From the NCBI RefSeq assembly GCF_030247195.1, contig NC_080671.1, forward strand, positions 32,648,343 to 32,712,342: a DNA stretch of 64,000 nucleotides, written 5' to 3'. Position numbers and translations under genes: made by a program. The notes under the pieces are model-generated. The model saw only the letters and a program-made list of their open reading frames with translations. It was not told where the DNA came from and made no database searches. This document shows positions 1 through 12,150 of this stretch, one piece after another. Source of the stretch: Topomyia yanbarensis (taxonomy: Eukaryota; Arthropoda; Insecta; Diptera; Culicidae). The number at the start of each line of letters is the position of its first letter. Within the stretch, counting starts at the first letter, position 1.

Positions 1-257
1 CAGTTCGTTTTCTGGTGCTGTGCATAAAGTGAACAAGAATAAATTGTCAGTGAAGGTCAACCATTGTTCGAGGCAGTCTTTGTTCGCCGGTGCCCAGGCT
101 GGTGAAGTGAATACCAGAATAGCCGGAATCGCCGCTATATAAGCTAAGTATTTTTTTTCCTTTCATTTCCCTTTCCCCGATCGATCTCTACTTCTGCCCT
201 TTCCCCTGAATATAAGTTTCATCTCTCGATTACACCACGTGTTATCCTCGTGCCTAA

Positions 258-1622
258 ATGGCCGAGGGCGAAGTAACATTGGATGGGAATGATATTCCCA
301 TGGATATACCGGATAAACCCGAAATTACTCCCTCCCCTGATTCCCCCAGTCCTCCCCGTATTAAAACATACCCAGCCAGTTCGACTGGACCCTGGGTGGT
401 GTATTTCCGGCCCAACACGAAATCGCCCAATATTCTAGAAATCTCACGGGAGCTGACTGCCAACTACCCGTCCGTGGCTCAGATAACACGTGTTCGAGCT
501 AATAAGATACGCGTTATAGTAAATGACCTCGACCAGGCAAACCAGATTGCTCGCAGCGAGCGTTTTACGAAGCAATTCAAAGTGTATGTGCCTTGTAGAG
601 TTGTGGAGATCGATGGGGTCGTCGCCGAACCGGGTCTAAAGTGCGAAGACCTGTTGAAGTACGGGGTTGGCTGCTTTAAGGACCCTTCACTTCAAAAGGT
701 GAAAATTCTGGAATGCAAGCAATTGTATTCCGCAAAAACTGAAGATGATAAGACAACTTATTCTCCGTCAGACTCGATTCGGGTGACTTTCTCCGGATCT
801 GCTCTTCCCAACTATGTCCTCCTGGATAAGGTTCGCCTACCAGTTCGCCTGTTTGTACCGCGGGTCATGAGCTGCAGCAATTGCAAGCAGTTGGGCCACA
901 CAGCCACATATTGTGGAAATAAGAAACGATGCGGCAAATGCGAAGGAGAGCATGAGGATGGCTCTTGCGACAAAGAAACTGAAAAGTGTATTTGCTGCGG
1001 GGGCCCTTCACATGCTCTTAAATCATGCCCTGCGTACAAACAGCGCGGGGATAAAATTAAGCGCTCCCTTAAGGAACGCTCAAGGCGTTCTTATGCAGAA
1101 ATGCTAAAGAATGCTTCGCCATCTGTCCTGTCCGAAAATCCCTATGCTGGTTTGGCTAACGTTGAGCAAGAATCTGACGACCCACGAGAGGGAACATCTT
1201 TGGTTAATCCAGGGGAATCCAGGAAGAGGAGAAATCCAGCCTCCCCTACATTGCCCCGTAAGGGTGCCAAGGTGTCGTCCACTCAGAGCGCGCCATCTAC
1301 AACCAATAAATCCAACGGAAGTGATGCACAAAAGCCGAAGCAATTTGCTCCAGGACTTGGAAATATTAATTCTAACAAGGAGTACCCACCACTTCCAGGG
1401 ACACCAAAAACCCCAAGTGTCCCCTTTTTTCAAACAGATACTCAGTCCAGTAGCGGACTAATGAAATTTTCTGACATAGTGGACTTAATTTTCACAGCTT
1501 TCAATGTTACTGATCCTCTTAAAAGCCTTCTGATACGTTTTCTCCCTATAGTGCAAACATTTTTGAAGCAATTGACTACTAAATGGCCCCTCCTTGCAGC
1601 GATCGTATCCTTCGATGGCTAA
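258..1622 (+). CDS. I-element ORF1, gag-like RNA-binding protein (454 aa)
   Basis: This protein should bind element RNA and form the ribonucleoprotein that is reverse transcribed. It opens with an acidic, proline-rich N terminus. A conserved region follows at about residues 45-190 that resembles the RRM-like part of I and Jockey ORF1 proteins. Three CCHC zinc knuckles lie near residues 205-265 (CSNCKQLGHTATYC, then CGKCEGEHEDGSC, then CICCGGPSHALKSC). A basic, serine- and proline-rich linker leads to a hydrophobic C terminus ending in IVSFDG. The ATG at 258 is the first in the frame. The stop overlaps the ORF2 start in ATGGCTAA (1615-1622). The reading frame is fully open, unlike ORF1 of copy 3. 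Confidence 0.88.
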   Translation: MAEGEVTLDGNDIPMDIPDKPEITPSPDSPSPPRIKTYPASSTGPWVVYFRPNTKSPNILEISRELTANYPSVAQITRVRANKIRVIVNDLDQANQIARSERFTKQFKVYVPCRVVEIDGVVAEPGLKCEDLLKYGVGCFKDPSLQKVKILECKQLYSAKTEDDKTTYSPSDSIRVTFSGSALPNYVLLDKVRLPVRLFVPRVMSCSNCKQLGHTATYCGNKKRCGKCEGEHEDGSCDKETEKCICCGGPSHALKSCPAYKQRGDKIKRSLKERSRRSYAEMLKNASPSVLSENPYAGLANVEQESDDPREGTSLVNPGESRKRRNPASPTLPRKGAKVSSTQSAPSTTNKSNGSDAQKPKQFAPGLGNINSNKEYPPLPGTPKTPSVPFFQTDTQSSSGLMKFSDIVDLIFTAFNVTDPLKSLLIRFLPIVQTFLKQLTTKWPLLAAIVSFDG

Positions 1623-4600
1623 GTCATCGAACGAGGTCACCGATTCGATCACTGTTCTACAGTGGAACAGCAGAAGTATCCTCCCGAAAATCGATTCCTT
1701 TAAATTTTTACTAAATAGTTTAAAATGTGATGCTTTCGCATTATGTGAAACTTGGTTAACTTCCGATATAAATCTCAACTTCCACGACTTTAATATAATT
1801 CGTCTGGATCGAGAAAACCCCTATGGAGGAGTACTTTTGGGGATCAAAAAGTGCTATTCTTTCAACCGAATTAACCTCCCTTCGACACCAGGCATTGAAA
1901 TTGTCGCTTGTCAAGTTTTAATCAAAGGTAAAGACCTTTGCATTGCTTCCATCTACATTCCTCCTAGAGCCTCGGTAGGGCACCGAACGCTTTGTAATAT
2001 CACGGAATCCTTACAAGCACCGCGGCTAGTTCTGGGAGACTAACTCGCACGGTACGGTATGGGGCTGTCTTCATGATGATAATAGATCAACATTAATCCA
2101 AGATCTTTGCGACAATTTCAACATGACCATCTTAAATACGGGAGAAATGACGCGGATTCCTACACCACCAGCACGCGCAAGCGCGTTGGATTTATCGCTT
2201 TGCTCGACATCGCTACAGTTAGATTGCATGTGGAAGGTGATCCCTGATCCCCACGGTAGCGATCATTTGCCTATCGTGATTTCAATTGCTAACGGTTCAA
2301 GACCATCGGAAACAATCAATGCCTCGTACGACCTCACATGGAACATTGATTGGAAGAGTTACGCGACCGCGATATCCGTTAAAATCGAATCCACTCAAGA
2401 ACTTCCTCCGGAGGAAGAGTACAGGTTTTTGGCTGGCTTGATTCTCGACAGTGCGAATCAAGCTCAGACTAAACCAGTACCCAGCGCGAATACCCATGGA
2501 CGGTCTCCCACCCTGTGGTGGGATAAAGAGTGCTCAGAGCTGTACTCGGAAAAGTCCACTGCATATAAGGCCTTCCGGGAAGACGGGTTACCCGCTAGCT
2601 ATCAACAGTACGCGTCGTTAGAAAGGCGAATGAAGAGTCTAATGAAAGCCAAAAAACGTAGTTATTGGCGCCGGTTCGTCGACGGGTTAACGAGAGAAAC
2701 AGCGATGAGCACTCTTTGGGGTACGGCTCGACGTATGCGTAACCGTAATAGTACCAACGAGAACGTGGAATATTCAAACCGTTGGATATTCGCTTTCCCC
2801 AAGAAGATCTGTCCGGACTCTGTCCCGGTACAGAAAACGTACCGCGCCGCGTCTTCTCACGATACCGCGAACGAAACACCGTTTTCGATGGTGGAGTTCT
2901 CACTTGCTCTCTTATCGTGCAACAATAACGCCCCAGGGTTAGACAGAATCAAATTCAACTTGCTGAAGAATCTGCCTGACACTGCAAAAAGGCGCCTGTT
3001 GAATTTATTTAACAAGTTTCTTGAGGGTAACATTGTCCCTTATGAATGGAGGCAAGTGAAGGTCATCGCCATCCAAAAACCAGGAAAACCAGCCTCCGAC
3101 CACAACTCGTATCGGCCGATTGCAATGCTGTCCTGTATTCGGAAGTTATTCGAGAAAATGATCTTGTTTCGCCTCGACAATTGGGTTGAAGCAAATGGCT
3201 TACTGTCAGATACACAATTTGGCTTCCGCAAAGGCAAAGGGACGAACGATTGCCTTGCGTTGCTTTCTACAGAAATCCAAATGGCCTATGCTAACAAAGA
3301 GCAGATGGCATCAGTCTTCTTGGATATTAAGGGGGCTTTTGACTCAGTTTCTATCAACATTCTGTCAGAGAAGCTGCACCAGCATGGTCTTTCGCCAATT
3401 GTAAATAACTTTTTGCTAAACCTGTTGTCTGAAAAGCACATGCACTTTTCGCATGGCGATTTAACAACATCGCGATTTAGCTACATGGGTCTTCCCCAGG
3501 GCTCATGTCTAAGTCCCCTGCTCTACAATTTCTACGTGAATGACATTGACGATTGTCTTGCCAATTCATGCACGCTAAGGCAACTTGCAGACGACGGGGT
3601 GGTCTCTGTTACAGGGCCCAAAGCTGCCGACTTGCAAGGACCATTACAAAATACCTTGGACAATTTGTCTGCTTGGGCTCTTCAGCTGGGTATTGAGTTC
3701 TCCACGGAGAAAACTGAGTTGGTTGTTTTTTCTAGGAAGCGTGAGCCGGCGCAACTCCAGCTTTTGTTAATGGGTGCAACGATCAACCAGGTTTTCACAT
3801 TTAAATATCTCGGGGTCTGGTTCGACTCTAAAGGTACCTGGGGATGTCACATTAGGTATCTGAAACAGAAATGCCAACAAAGGATCAATTTTCTCCGAAC
3901 AATAACTGGAACATGGTGGGGTGCCCACCCAGGAGACCTGATCAGGTTATACCAAACAACGATATTGTCGGTGATGGAGTACGGGTGTTTCAGTTTCCGC
4001 TCCGCTGCGAACATACACTTCATCAAACTGGAGAGAATCCAGTATCGTTGCTTGCGCATTGCCTTGGGTTGCATGCACTCGACCCATACGATGAGTCTCG
4101 AAGTGCTGGCGGGCGTTCTTCCGCTAAAAAATCGATTTTGGGAACTCTCATATCGATTGCTCATCCGATGCGACATTCTGAACCCGTTGGTGATTGAAAA
4201 CTTCGAGAGGCTCGTCGAGCTTAATTCTCAAACCCGATTTATGTCCTTGTACTTCGACTACATGGCACAGAGCATTAATCCTTCTACGTATACTCCCAAC
4301 CGTGTTCGTTTCCTAGATACTTCTGATTCTACTGTATTCTTCGACACATCCATGAAGGAAGAGATTCGTGGAATCCCGGACCATATACGCCCTCAAGTGA
4401 TCCCCAATATATTTTATAATAAATTCCGAGAAGTCAACTGCGACAAAATGTTTTACACTGACGGATCAAATCACGATGGGTCCACTGGCTTCGGTATCTT
4501 CAACAATACTATCACCGCTTCATTCAAGCTCAATGATCCCGCTTCAGTTTACGTCGCAGAGTTAGCTGCAATTCAGTACACCCTTGGGATCATCGACACT

Positions 4601-5299
4601 CTGCCCACAGATCACTACTTCATCATTTCGGACAGCCTCAGCTCCATCGAGGCTCTTCGTGCGATGAAGCCCAAAAAGCAATTCCCATATTTCCTGGGGA
4701 AGATACGGGAGTCCTTGTGTACGTTATCTGAAAAATCTTATCAGATTACCTTTGTTTGGGTCCCCTCTCATTGTTCTATCCCGGGCAATGAAAAGGCCGA
4801 CTCATTAGCAAAGGTGGGCGCATTAAATGGTGACATATACGAAAGACCAATCTGCTTCAACGAATTTTTTAGTATTTGTCGTCAGAGGACACTCAACAGT
4901 TGGCAAACCTCGTGGAGCAATGGTGAACTTGGACGATGGCTACATTCCATTATCCCAAAGGTATCAACGAAGCCTTGGTTCAGGGGGATGGATGTGGGTC
5001 GGGATTTTATTCGTGTAATGTCCCGACTTATGTCCAACCACTACACCTTAGATGCACATTTGCGGCGTATTGGGCTTGCGGAAAGTAGTCTGTGCGCTTG
5101 TGACGAGGGCTATCATGACATCGAGCACGTTGTCTGGGTATGCGCCGGGTATTTGGCCGCCAGGTCTCAGTTAAAAGATTCCCTTCGGGCCCGAGGTAGA
5201 CCACCCAATGTCCCAGTCCGAGATATGCTGGCAAATCGTGATTTCCCCTATATGTCCCTTATTTATACTTTCATAAAAACGATAAATATCCCAATTTAG
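1615..5299 (+). pseudogene. I-element ORF2 (EN-RT-RNase H), frameshifted
   Basis: A polyprotein for target-primed reverse transcription. It starts at the ATG that overlaps the ORF1 stop. The APE-type endonuclease reads as far as LVLGD and then meets TAA at 2041-2043. Copies 2 and 3 have GACTTTAACTC here while this copy has GACTAACTC, so two T residues are missing. The correct frame resumes at about 2044 and runs open to 5299. It carries the rest of the endonuclease (SALDLSLCS, GSDHLPIV), the RT (FLDIKGAFD, LPQGSCLSPLLYN, LADD), the RNase H (FYTDGS, AELAAIQ, SDSLSSIEAL, WVPSHCS) and a terminal Cys/His cluster (CACDEG...H...C). Apart from this deletion the frame is open, which suggests recent inactivation or a consensus error. 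Confidence 0.9.
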
Positions 5300-5985
5300 C
5301 CCCTCTCTTTTTATTTCTCGTTTTTAGAAGTTTCCTCTTGCCGTGTGGAACCGATAAGCTTCAGACTGCCACTATGTAACCGCCGTCGCCCTTATCACTA
5401 CGGAATCTAAAGCGAGAGTGACTCGAGGTCCGAAGGATTCCCTTTGAAGGATTCCCCGCGGGTCCGAAGAATACCATCCGCCAATCCGACCTACTAGACT
5501 GAGGCGCAAATTTGTTTCGCTGATCTCCCGTTTGCCCGAAAGTTGCAAGTTTTGCTCTTCTCTACCGCTCACCATCTACGCCTTCTCTCCCCTGTCCTTG
5601 ATACAACTATTTCTACACCGATTTTGGAAATGACCAAGCATAAGTATCCGATAAAAAATCAAATTTGTATTCCGTATTCCTAGTTTTAAGATAGTTGTAA
5701 TTTCTACTCTTTGTTAAAACTATTGTCCCCCATCTTGTAAATAGATTTGTATCCCTAGTTTTAAAACATCTGTGAAATTTTTCATAAATATTTGTTCCCC
5801 CTTTTGTGTACCAAACTATATTGTTAGTTTTAAGATAACTGTAAATATTTCCTAAAAAACTATTACTATTGAATTCCTTGTTTTAAAATTTTTCATAAAA
5901 AGAAAAATCTTTTGCCCCCTCTCTTATATATAGAATTTTTTTTCTAGTCTTAAGATAGCTGTAATTGTTTCATCAAACCAAACAA

Positions 5986-6847
5986 ATGCAGAGAAACCTG
6001 GCAGTGCAGAAGGCAAATACATTAATATGGTCCAAGGTATGCAGGGGTCCCAATTAGGTTAGTTACCCTAAATCATACGTAAATTATATTTTGCAAGCAT
6101 TGCAAATATGTCTTCATCGTTGTTAGCATGTTGAAAGTTCCGGTTTTTCGACAGAGATATATGCGAATTGGAATGATTCAATACCCCATACAGTGCGAAA
6201 TCGCATACACCATTCGCATATCCCCTGTATTTAAATGCCTGCTTTGAAACGCAAATATCCGCTAAAATTCAGCTTTCGAGAAAGTTCACAATATCTGGAT
6301 CTCATGAGGGATGTCAGTTCATTTGGCTTACATTGGAGTACACCTGCGTCATGATGATTTAATGATAAACGTCGTTGGATAAACCCTCGACAATTAGGCA
6401 TAAAAGCAAGCTGTCAAATTTCACGTTAAGGGGAAATTTCATGGAAACCGTTTGTTGGCCAAGCGAAGCTTAGTTAACTTTCAATTATATTTACTGTATA
6501 TATGCAAACAATTATATTTAAAAACAATTGTTGAACGTTGTGGTTTTTAGTGTATCCACATCTTTCGACGCAAAGATCTCTCATAAAATTTACAATAATA
6601 CTATAGATAGCAAAAAATTGCACCGCCGCGCGGTTACGAAGTGAATTAATATTGAAATTTGCAGTTAAACTGTTAAAGTTTATAGCTTTTGTATTGTACC
6701 ATTACTTTTGACTGTACTGTAAAATATTGAAAGATTACTGTGCTATTCCTGGTTTTTGTATATTTCTATTCGGGTTCGTCGGTAATTCCTCTTAAGTGAA
6801 TTTTGGCAGTCCTAATCTTAAATCAGTCGAAAACTATGTCTCCTACG
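5986..6847. other. Gene-free AT-rich spacer
   Basis: I see no ORF of note, no paired inverted ends and no tandem repeat in this stretch between the I element and the decayed hAT MITE. Confidence 0.5.
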
Positions 6848-7244
6848 TAGGGTTGCAAATATTCAAATTCATTGAATGATCATATTCAGCCGCATTAATT
6901 TTCAATATTCAGTGACGCAACTGAAAACGTCAAACGAACAAACTGCCTATTAATTCAATACAGGTTTTCATCCATCTTCGTTTATTGCACGAAGCGAACG
7001 TTCAGCAAGAATCAAACGCATTAAAGTAGACCCTGGCACAATGTAAACGATGATAACTATTATTTTATATGCTTTACCAACACATGAAAACATAAACGTG
7101 GCTAAATGTGAAATGAATATTATGGTACGATATTAAACTGAATGAATCACATGGATTTTTGAATGAATATTTTTTCTATTCTTCACGGGTTTCATCAGGT
7201 TCAATTTCAGCCGTCAAAAAGGGCTTCGATTATTTTTAACTTTA
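6848..7244 (+). mobile_element. hAT-type MITE, copy A (decayed)
   Basis: About 397 bp and clearly homologous along its length to the better preserved copies at 38517-38922 and 41626-42023. Shared blocks include CAAATTCATTGAATG, AAACGTCAAACGAACAAAC, GCACGAAGCGAACG and CTTCGATTATTTTTAAC. Both terminal repeats have mutated (TAGGGTTGC in place of CAGAGTTAC, and AACTTTA in place of AACTCTG), and I see no clear target-site duplication. It has no coding capacity, so it would have been moved by a hAT transposase supplied in trans. Confidence 0.75.
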
Positions 7245-8103
7245 TTTCTGTGGATTCGGTGTTCTATTCATGGCTTTTTTGTATTGTCGTATTCAATGAA
7301 TAAAAACGGTCTTGCTTTATTCAAAGGCTAATAATGTGATAAAATACTTTGGAGGAACATTACGGACAAACCATTACATTCATAGCCCAATTTTTTAAAC
7401 GATAAATCATTTCAATAAATTTTACTACTACTGATGTAATCTGTAGTGTTTATTCGAGAATATTTATTCTCCAAATAGCTAAACAGTTCGCTTAATGATC
7501 ATTTTAAAGAGTTGAGATTATTTTGTTAAGGAGCAAACCTGAAGCAGAGAAGATTTTAATTTTAAACTTTATTTCTATTGATCTCGTAACTGACGATGAA
7601 TAACGCTATCGCGAACCATATGTGAAGTAAATGTCAAGAATGTCAAAACGACGGATCAGCGTCTGGCTTAATAATGGCTTTGGATCTAAATTTAGAAAAT
7701 CACAAGATTTCTCCACTCAGCGGAACTAAATATTGTATTAGGCCCTTTCGAAAAGTGGTCTGATGATTTTTACATGTGTGTTAGTAGTTCAATACATCCC
7801 ATTGAATTTAGTCGGAATATTATTGGCTGGTTTCTGTCAGAAATCCTGCTCAAATAACACAACCGATCCCTACTCGGAATCGGTCGTTTGATTTGAGTTT
7901 GAATTTCGACGAAAGTCATTCGAAAATCCAATTCAAATTCCACCGACAAGGAGTTTTGTATTCTTTTTTTGCCTTTCTCCTATTTTACCTTCATTAATTG
8001 AGCCGAATTTGGGAACTCTTAGGAGCATTGAGATGAAATCAGGGGCGCGATAGTCACAACTTTAAAACATTTTTGAGTGAAATTGGTGCGAAAGTTTTAG
8101 TTT
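7245..8103. other. Gene-free spacer with a repeat fragment
   Basis: No coding signal. At about 7966 a short stretch reads TTTTTTGCCTTTCTCCTAT. This matches the start of the culicine hairpin repeat but stops before the second arm of the hairpin, so it is probably a truncated end. Confidence 0.4.
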
Positions 8104-8632
8104 TTAACCCTTTCATGCCCAACTTTTTTCTAGTGCATGTAGGGTTTCAAAACTATTTTTCCTTGAAAACGATGTGGTCAAGATACACGAAAAGCCTTTT
8201 TTTTCATAAAGTTAGGTGCTTTCCTCGCAGCGCTGGAAGCTGCTCAATTTTTACCTTCCAATGATCAATACAATTCTCCTAAAATATTTACAATAGTCCA
8301 ATTGCGTGGAAAATGTAGCCAAAGACAGTCTAAATTGATAGGTTTTATCAGTGTTCAATAATGTTGTAACAAAACGAATATATATGAAAAATATATTTTC
8401 AGTCGTTAACGTAAACTGTCTCTGGCAGCACTGCTTCATCGGAATCCAATCAGACTAATTGCAATAACTTCAGTTCTAGAGCTGATCCTTGTAACTGTTA
8501 GTGCTCAAATGAAAGGCAATAGTCACATTTATGAGCCGTTCTTGTTTTTGTGAGAAAATCTTGCCTCAATCAAAAGTTATAGCTGTTTGAAAACGTTGTT
8601 GTCCACAAACAACATGGGCATGAATGGGTTAA
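8104..8632. mobile_element. piggyBac-type MITE flanked by TTAA
   Basis: The 521-bp body (8108-8628) begins CCCTTTCATGCCCAA and ends CATGGGCATGAATGGG. These ends are near-perfect inverted complements of about 13 bp (CCCATTCATGCCC). It is flanked on both sides by TTAA (8104-8107 and 8629-8632). A TTAA duplication with CCC...GGG ends is the signature of the piggyBac superfamily. There is no transposase, and the short ORFs inside are not credible genes. Kolobok elements also use TTAA, so the superfamily is likely rather than certain. Confidence 0.75.
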
Positions 8633-8841
8633 GCGTTGGTGGTCGTGTGTCTTTATGTAGCAAGCTATCTTTGCCTAAAACTTTCATTAATTGTTAAATA
8701 TATTGCAGAATAATCGAACTTTTCCCCAAACGTGCTACTAATGAGATGAATAAGGGAGCGTTTACCCTACTCAACATTCTTCTAAAGAAGCGTCTTCGTT
8801 TTAATAAAATTTTAGAGAGAGGTAGAGTAATTATTTTTCTG

Positions 8842-9053
8842 AATTAGAAACTTGCTCGCATGAACTCTTAAGGGGTGAGTGAGGTATTGTCTTGCACCAT
8901 AAGCTAGCATAATTTTATTTTCCGTTATTTTTTTCTAATGTAAAGCTCAAAGTTCACACACATACTTTTGAATGCATACATAATACTAGTTTACAAATTT
9001 TGGGTTAATTGCATGAAGTTAACAAAAAAGGGGTTTTCTAAGTCAATTTTGGG
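8842..9053 (+). repeat. Left arm of a split long inverted repeat, distal part
   Basis: The sequence from GAAACTTGCTCGCATGAAC to GGGTCGCTGAG reappears, diverged and inverted, at 21585-21420. The arm is interrupted here by the hAT element at 9062 and continues from 13280. Confidence 0.6.
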
Positions 9054-10999
9054 TCGCTGAGCAGGCCCGTAGCTAGGATTTTGTTTCGGGAGGGGCTTAA
9101 AATTATTGCATAAATGTATTAATTCTGATGACTTGAGATATTTACTGGAAACTGAACGTAATTATGAAAAGTTCTTAGCGAAAAAAATTCCACGTTAGAA
9201 ATTTCTCTAGTTACAAAAATGAATATTCAAAAGTTCAAAGTATTTAGGGCTGCTTGAAAATACTACGCATTCTAGACTACACGTTTACAAGATGTAGAAG
9301 ACGCTAAATTGGAATGAGTAGAAAAATATCCAAAAGCCCGTCTCACGAAACTTTACACGCATTTGCTAATCAGGAGAGCGAAACCAACCTCAAGGTTCTC
9401 TCCATGGATAGGAATATATCAGTGTGAAATCCAAGTTTACCGTTGCAAACAATGTCCGAACAAAGTGAATGTCGAAATTTGCTTCAAATCTTCTGATAAG
9501 GCAAGGGATTTGTAGATGCGGAAAATAGGTTCAACTCCTATTTTCATGATCAGGCATCTTGCTACTATTACTAGTTCTGTGACTTCATCCGAAGTTTGCG
9601 TTAGCTCAACTTTATGAAATTTTCAATTTAAATGATACTGAACATGTCGTAATCATAACAATCCTTAGAAAAAACACATTTTGTTTCATTTGACTCTCGT
9701 GGGGAATGGGTTAAAGACTATCTTCGGCAATATTATCAGGCATCTGAGAATAACTATCTATTTATCTATTTAAGTAGATTCTTTTTAGGCACTTTTTATA
9801 TAATGGGACTTACGAATTAAAAATATTGTAGACTGATTTTCCTAGATCCCTGAAACTATAGTAAAAGTCAAAATGTGAAGTGAGTGCAAAAAACTACTGA
9901 TTTCACTACAAAGCAAGAATAAGGTCTATTGACTTTCAGCAATCTTGCAAAACCGTTGGAACTTGAGAAGACTACCTAGATTAAGTAAATATTATATTTG
10001 AACAATTGAAGGTTTTACTTCGGAATTCATGGGATTTTGGACAATGTAAAATATATATTTCAATGATTTAATCTACTAATGGAAACTACCCAGAATTTAA
10101 TCTACTGAGCGTAACTGCTCAAAACTTGTTCACTAATCAAAAAAAAAAATTGCTCAGCACTGATTAGTGAATGCTTCTAATTTACGTAAAATATGGTAAA
10201 TATAACATTGATGACACGACCAAAATAACTAGAAACTATAAACATAGGTGAGCTTAATAATTTCAGCATCACTTGCTTCCGACACATGGAAGAGAACACA
10301 TCGCACTTACCGAATTTGCTTTGTTTTAGAGTTATCTGTTTTTAAATTACAGCAAATTATCCGTTTCCTGCGAAAAAATTGCAAAACTTCTTGTCAATTC
10401 GTTAAATAAATATGTGGAAACTAATCTGCTCAATAATAAAACTATTTGGGAAAAAGTTTCAATTAAAATTGTTGCACCTAACGCATCAAAGTTGTACGGA
10501 TAACGAAGACGAAATGAGAAGATCAGAGCGCAATTCCGAAAGCACTCGTGTTGAGTGAATAGAAAAGATCGAAGAGTGATCTTGAATAGATTTCGATTGG
10601 TTGATTTTTTTTCCTCTCTTTTCTCTCTTATTTAAGATTATCTTTCTCATTTTATTCCATGACGAGCAAAAACAGAACGCAAGACATACTGAAGACATGA
10701 AATCGAAACACTTATCCCAATTTATTGGCTTATAGATTCAATCAGTCCCAACATTTTAGTCGCTCTTCGTGATTGCCTATTGTTTTACCACTTTTTGACC
10801 CGTTCACTTTTAAAAGAAATTTCTTTTACACGTTTGTTGCAGATATCACGGATTTACGGATAACAGTTTATTAGTACGGAACGAATTCCTCGTAATAGTG
10901 AAATGAAGCGTCAATAAAAATAAGCACATATGTAATTTTTTACATTCATGAAAAAAATCAGGGAAAAAGTAATTAGCAAACAAATGCGGAAAGAAAAAT

Positions 11000-12150
11000 C
11001 GGCCAATCAAGACCATGGCTGAGGTAGGTTGGCCGAGTTTGGTAAAATAAGTTAAACACGTCAATGTATCAGTGGAAAACTTTTAATTCAAAAAAACATC
11101 GTTTTTTTCGTATAAATAAAATCCACTCTTTACTTTTTAACCTTTTTGAACGTAGTTTTGGCGGCTTTAGTGAACTTTTTACCAGCTATCGCTGATTTTT
11201 TCCTCCACCAGCGTGCGGTTACGTTTGATTTCATTTTTCTGCTCCTCCAATACAGCTTTTATTGGGGAATCGGTTAAAATTTGAGTCAATCGACGTTTAC
11301 GACCTTGCCACTTCTTCGAATCGTGCACTCGCCTTGGGAAGAGGTCTGACGTCTTTAGAGAGGCTTACAGATTCTATGCTAATGGACGAGTTTTGCTCGG
11401 GGTTGGGTCGATCTGTGACAAATCATGTCAGAAACTCTTCAGGAGGAAAAATTTCAGGATTGTAGGGCCCCACGCCAGGCTCTGAAAGCAGCTTGGCATT
11501 TAATTCATAAAATATCGGAATCAACTTATATAAACTTTATAAACAATTTCCGACTTTTAGTGATTCTAATCTCTTATTTCTATTTGGTAATCATTTTAAA
11601 TTATTTTTATTACTTATTTCTCGTGGATATTTTTCCTTATAATCATCAATATTAGCATAATATCAAATTTTGCTTTGAAAAAGGTTGGCATTTCACAAAT
11701 ATCAAAGTGCACATTACTATACACTAAATTTACAACTCGGCCAACTAGCCCCGCACAGAACTCGGCCAACTTACCACAATGTATATTTTTGAGAACAATC
11801 ACGATTTACACAAACAAATATAAGGTTACACTGTTAACCGTTATACCATTTTGTTGGGTTTTGAATACCCTTTCCAGTAGTACAAAGTTATTGAAAATCG
11901 GATGTAAATTGATTCGCGTTACACATATTATTTTTCAGAAACAGAAATTTACTCACCAGCGCCGAAAAAAGAATAAACGTGCTCCTGTACAAACGACAGC
12001 ACCAAAACACTTGAAATTACGTCGGTACATTGGTAACCTAATACCCACACAAAAATCACTATAGATGTCGCTACTGCGCATAGTAGCCTTTTCATAAAAG
12101 GCACTCGGTCAACCTGCCCCTTCGGCCAACCAGCTCCGGTCACCCCTATT
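11000..12150 (-). mobile_element. pogo/Tigger-like element, internally deleted
   Basis: The element carries the C-terminal part of a pogo-type transposase. The box GTTGGCCGA, or its complement TCGGCCAAC, occurs near both margins (10999, 11028, 11735, 11760, 12121). Several subterminal copies of one word fit the multiple transposase-binding sites of pogo and Tigger elements. The 5' end on the minus strand may be GGGGTGACCGGAGCTGG next to a TA at about 12147. The opposite end is diverged, so both limits are approximate. It lies inside the hAT element and was therefore inserted later than it, or was carried by it. Confidence 0.5.
11179..11497 (-). pseudogene. pogo/Tigger transposase C-terminal remnant
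   Basis: On the minus strand the translation passes through GVGPYNPEIFPPEEF, then FVTDRPNPE, then LSKDVRPLPKA. After a one-base shift it continues with WQGRKRRLTQILTDSPIKA and a basic helix. This order (G-I-x-P-Y/F-N, then V-T-D-R-P, then R-P-x-P-K-A, then a basic GRK patch before ILTDTP) is the C-terminal tail of pogo/Tigger/Jerky-like transposases as I know the family. One internal stop (TGA) and at least one frameshift show it is dead. The catalytic DDE core is absent. No start can be chosen because the upstream part of the gene is missing. Confidence 0.65.

Larger units (their letters stand above)
1..5985 (+). mobile_element. I-clade non-LTR retrotransposon, copy 1 (defective)
   Basis: An RNA-mobilised element with a 5' UTR at 1-257, ORF1 with three CCHC knuckles, an ORF2 with endonuclease, reverse transcriptase and RNase H, and an AT-rich 3' UTR. 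RNase H together with a CCHC-type ORF1 is characteristic of the I clade. The first bases resemble the 5' ends of the other two copies (TTCGTTTTC), so the window probably begins at or within a few bases of the element's 5' end. The 3' UTR from 5300 repeats short AT-rich phrases such as TTTTAAGATAG. The 3' end near 5985 is uncertain: I do not see the GGCAC-loop-GTGCC hairpin and poly(A) present in copies 2 and 3, so the 3' tip may be lost. A two-base deletion breaks ORF2. Confidence 0.9.
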
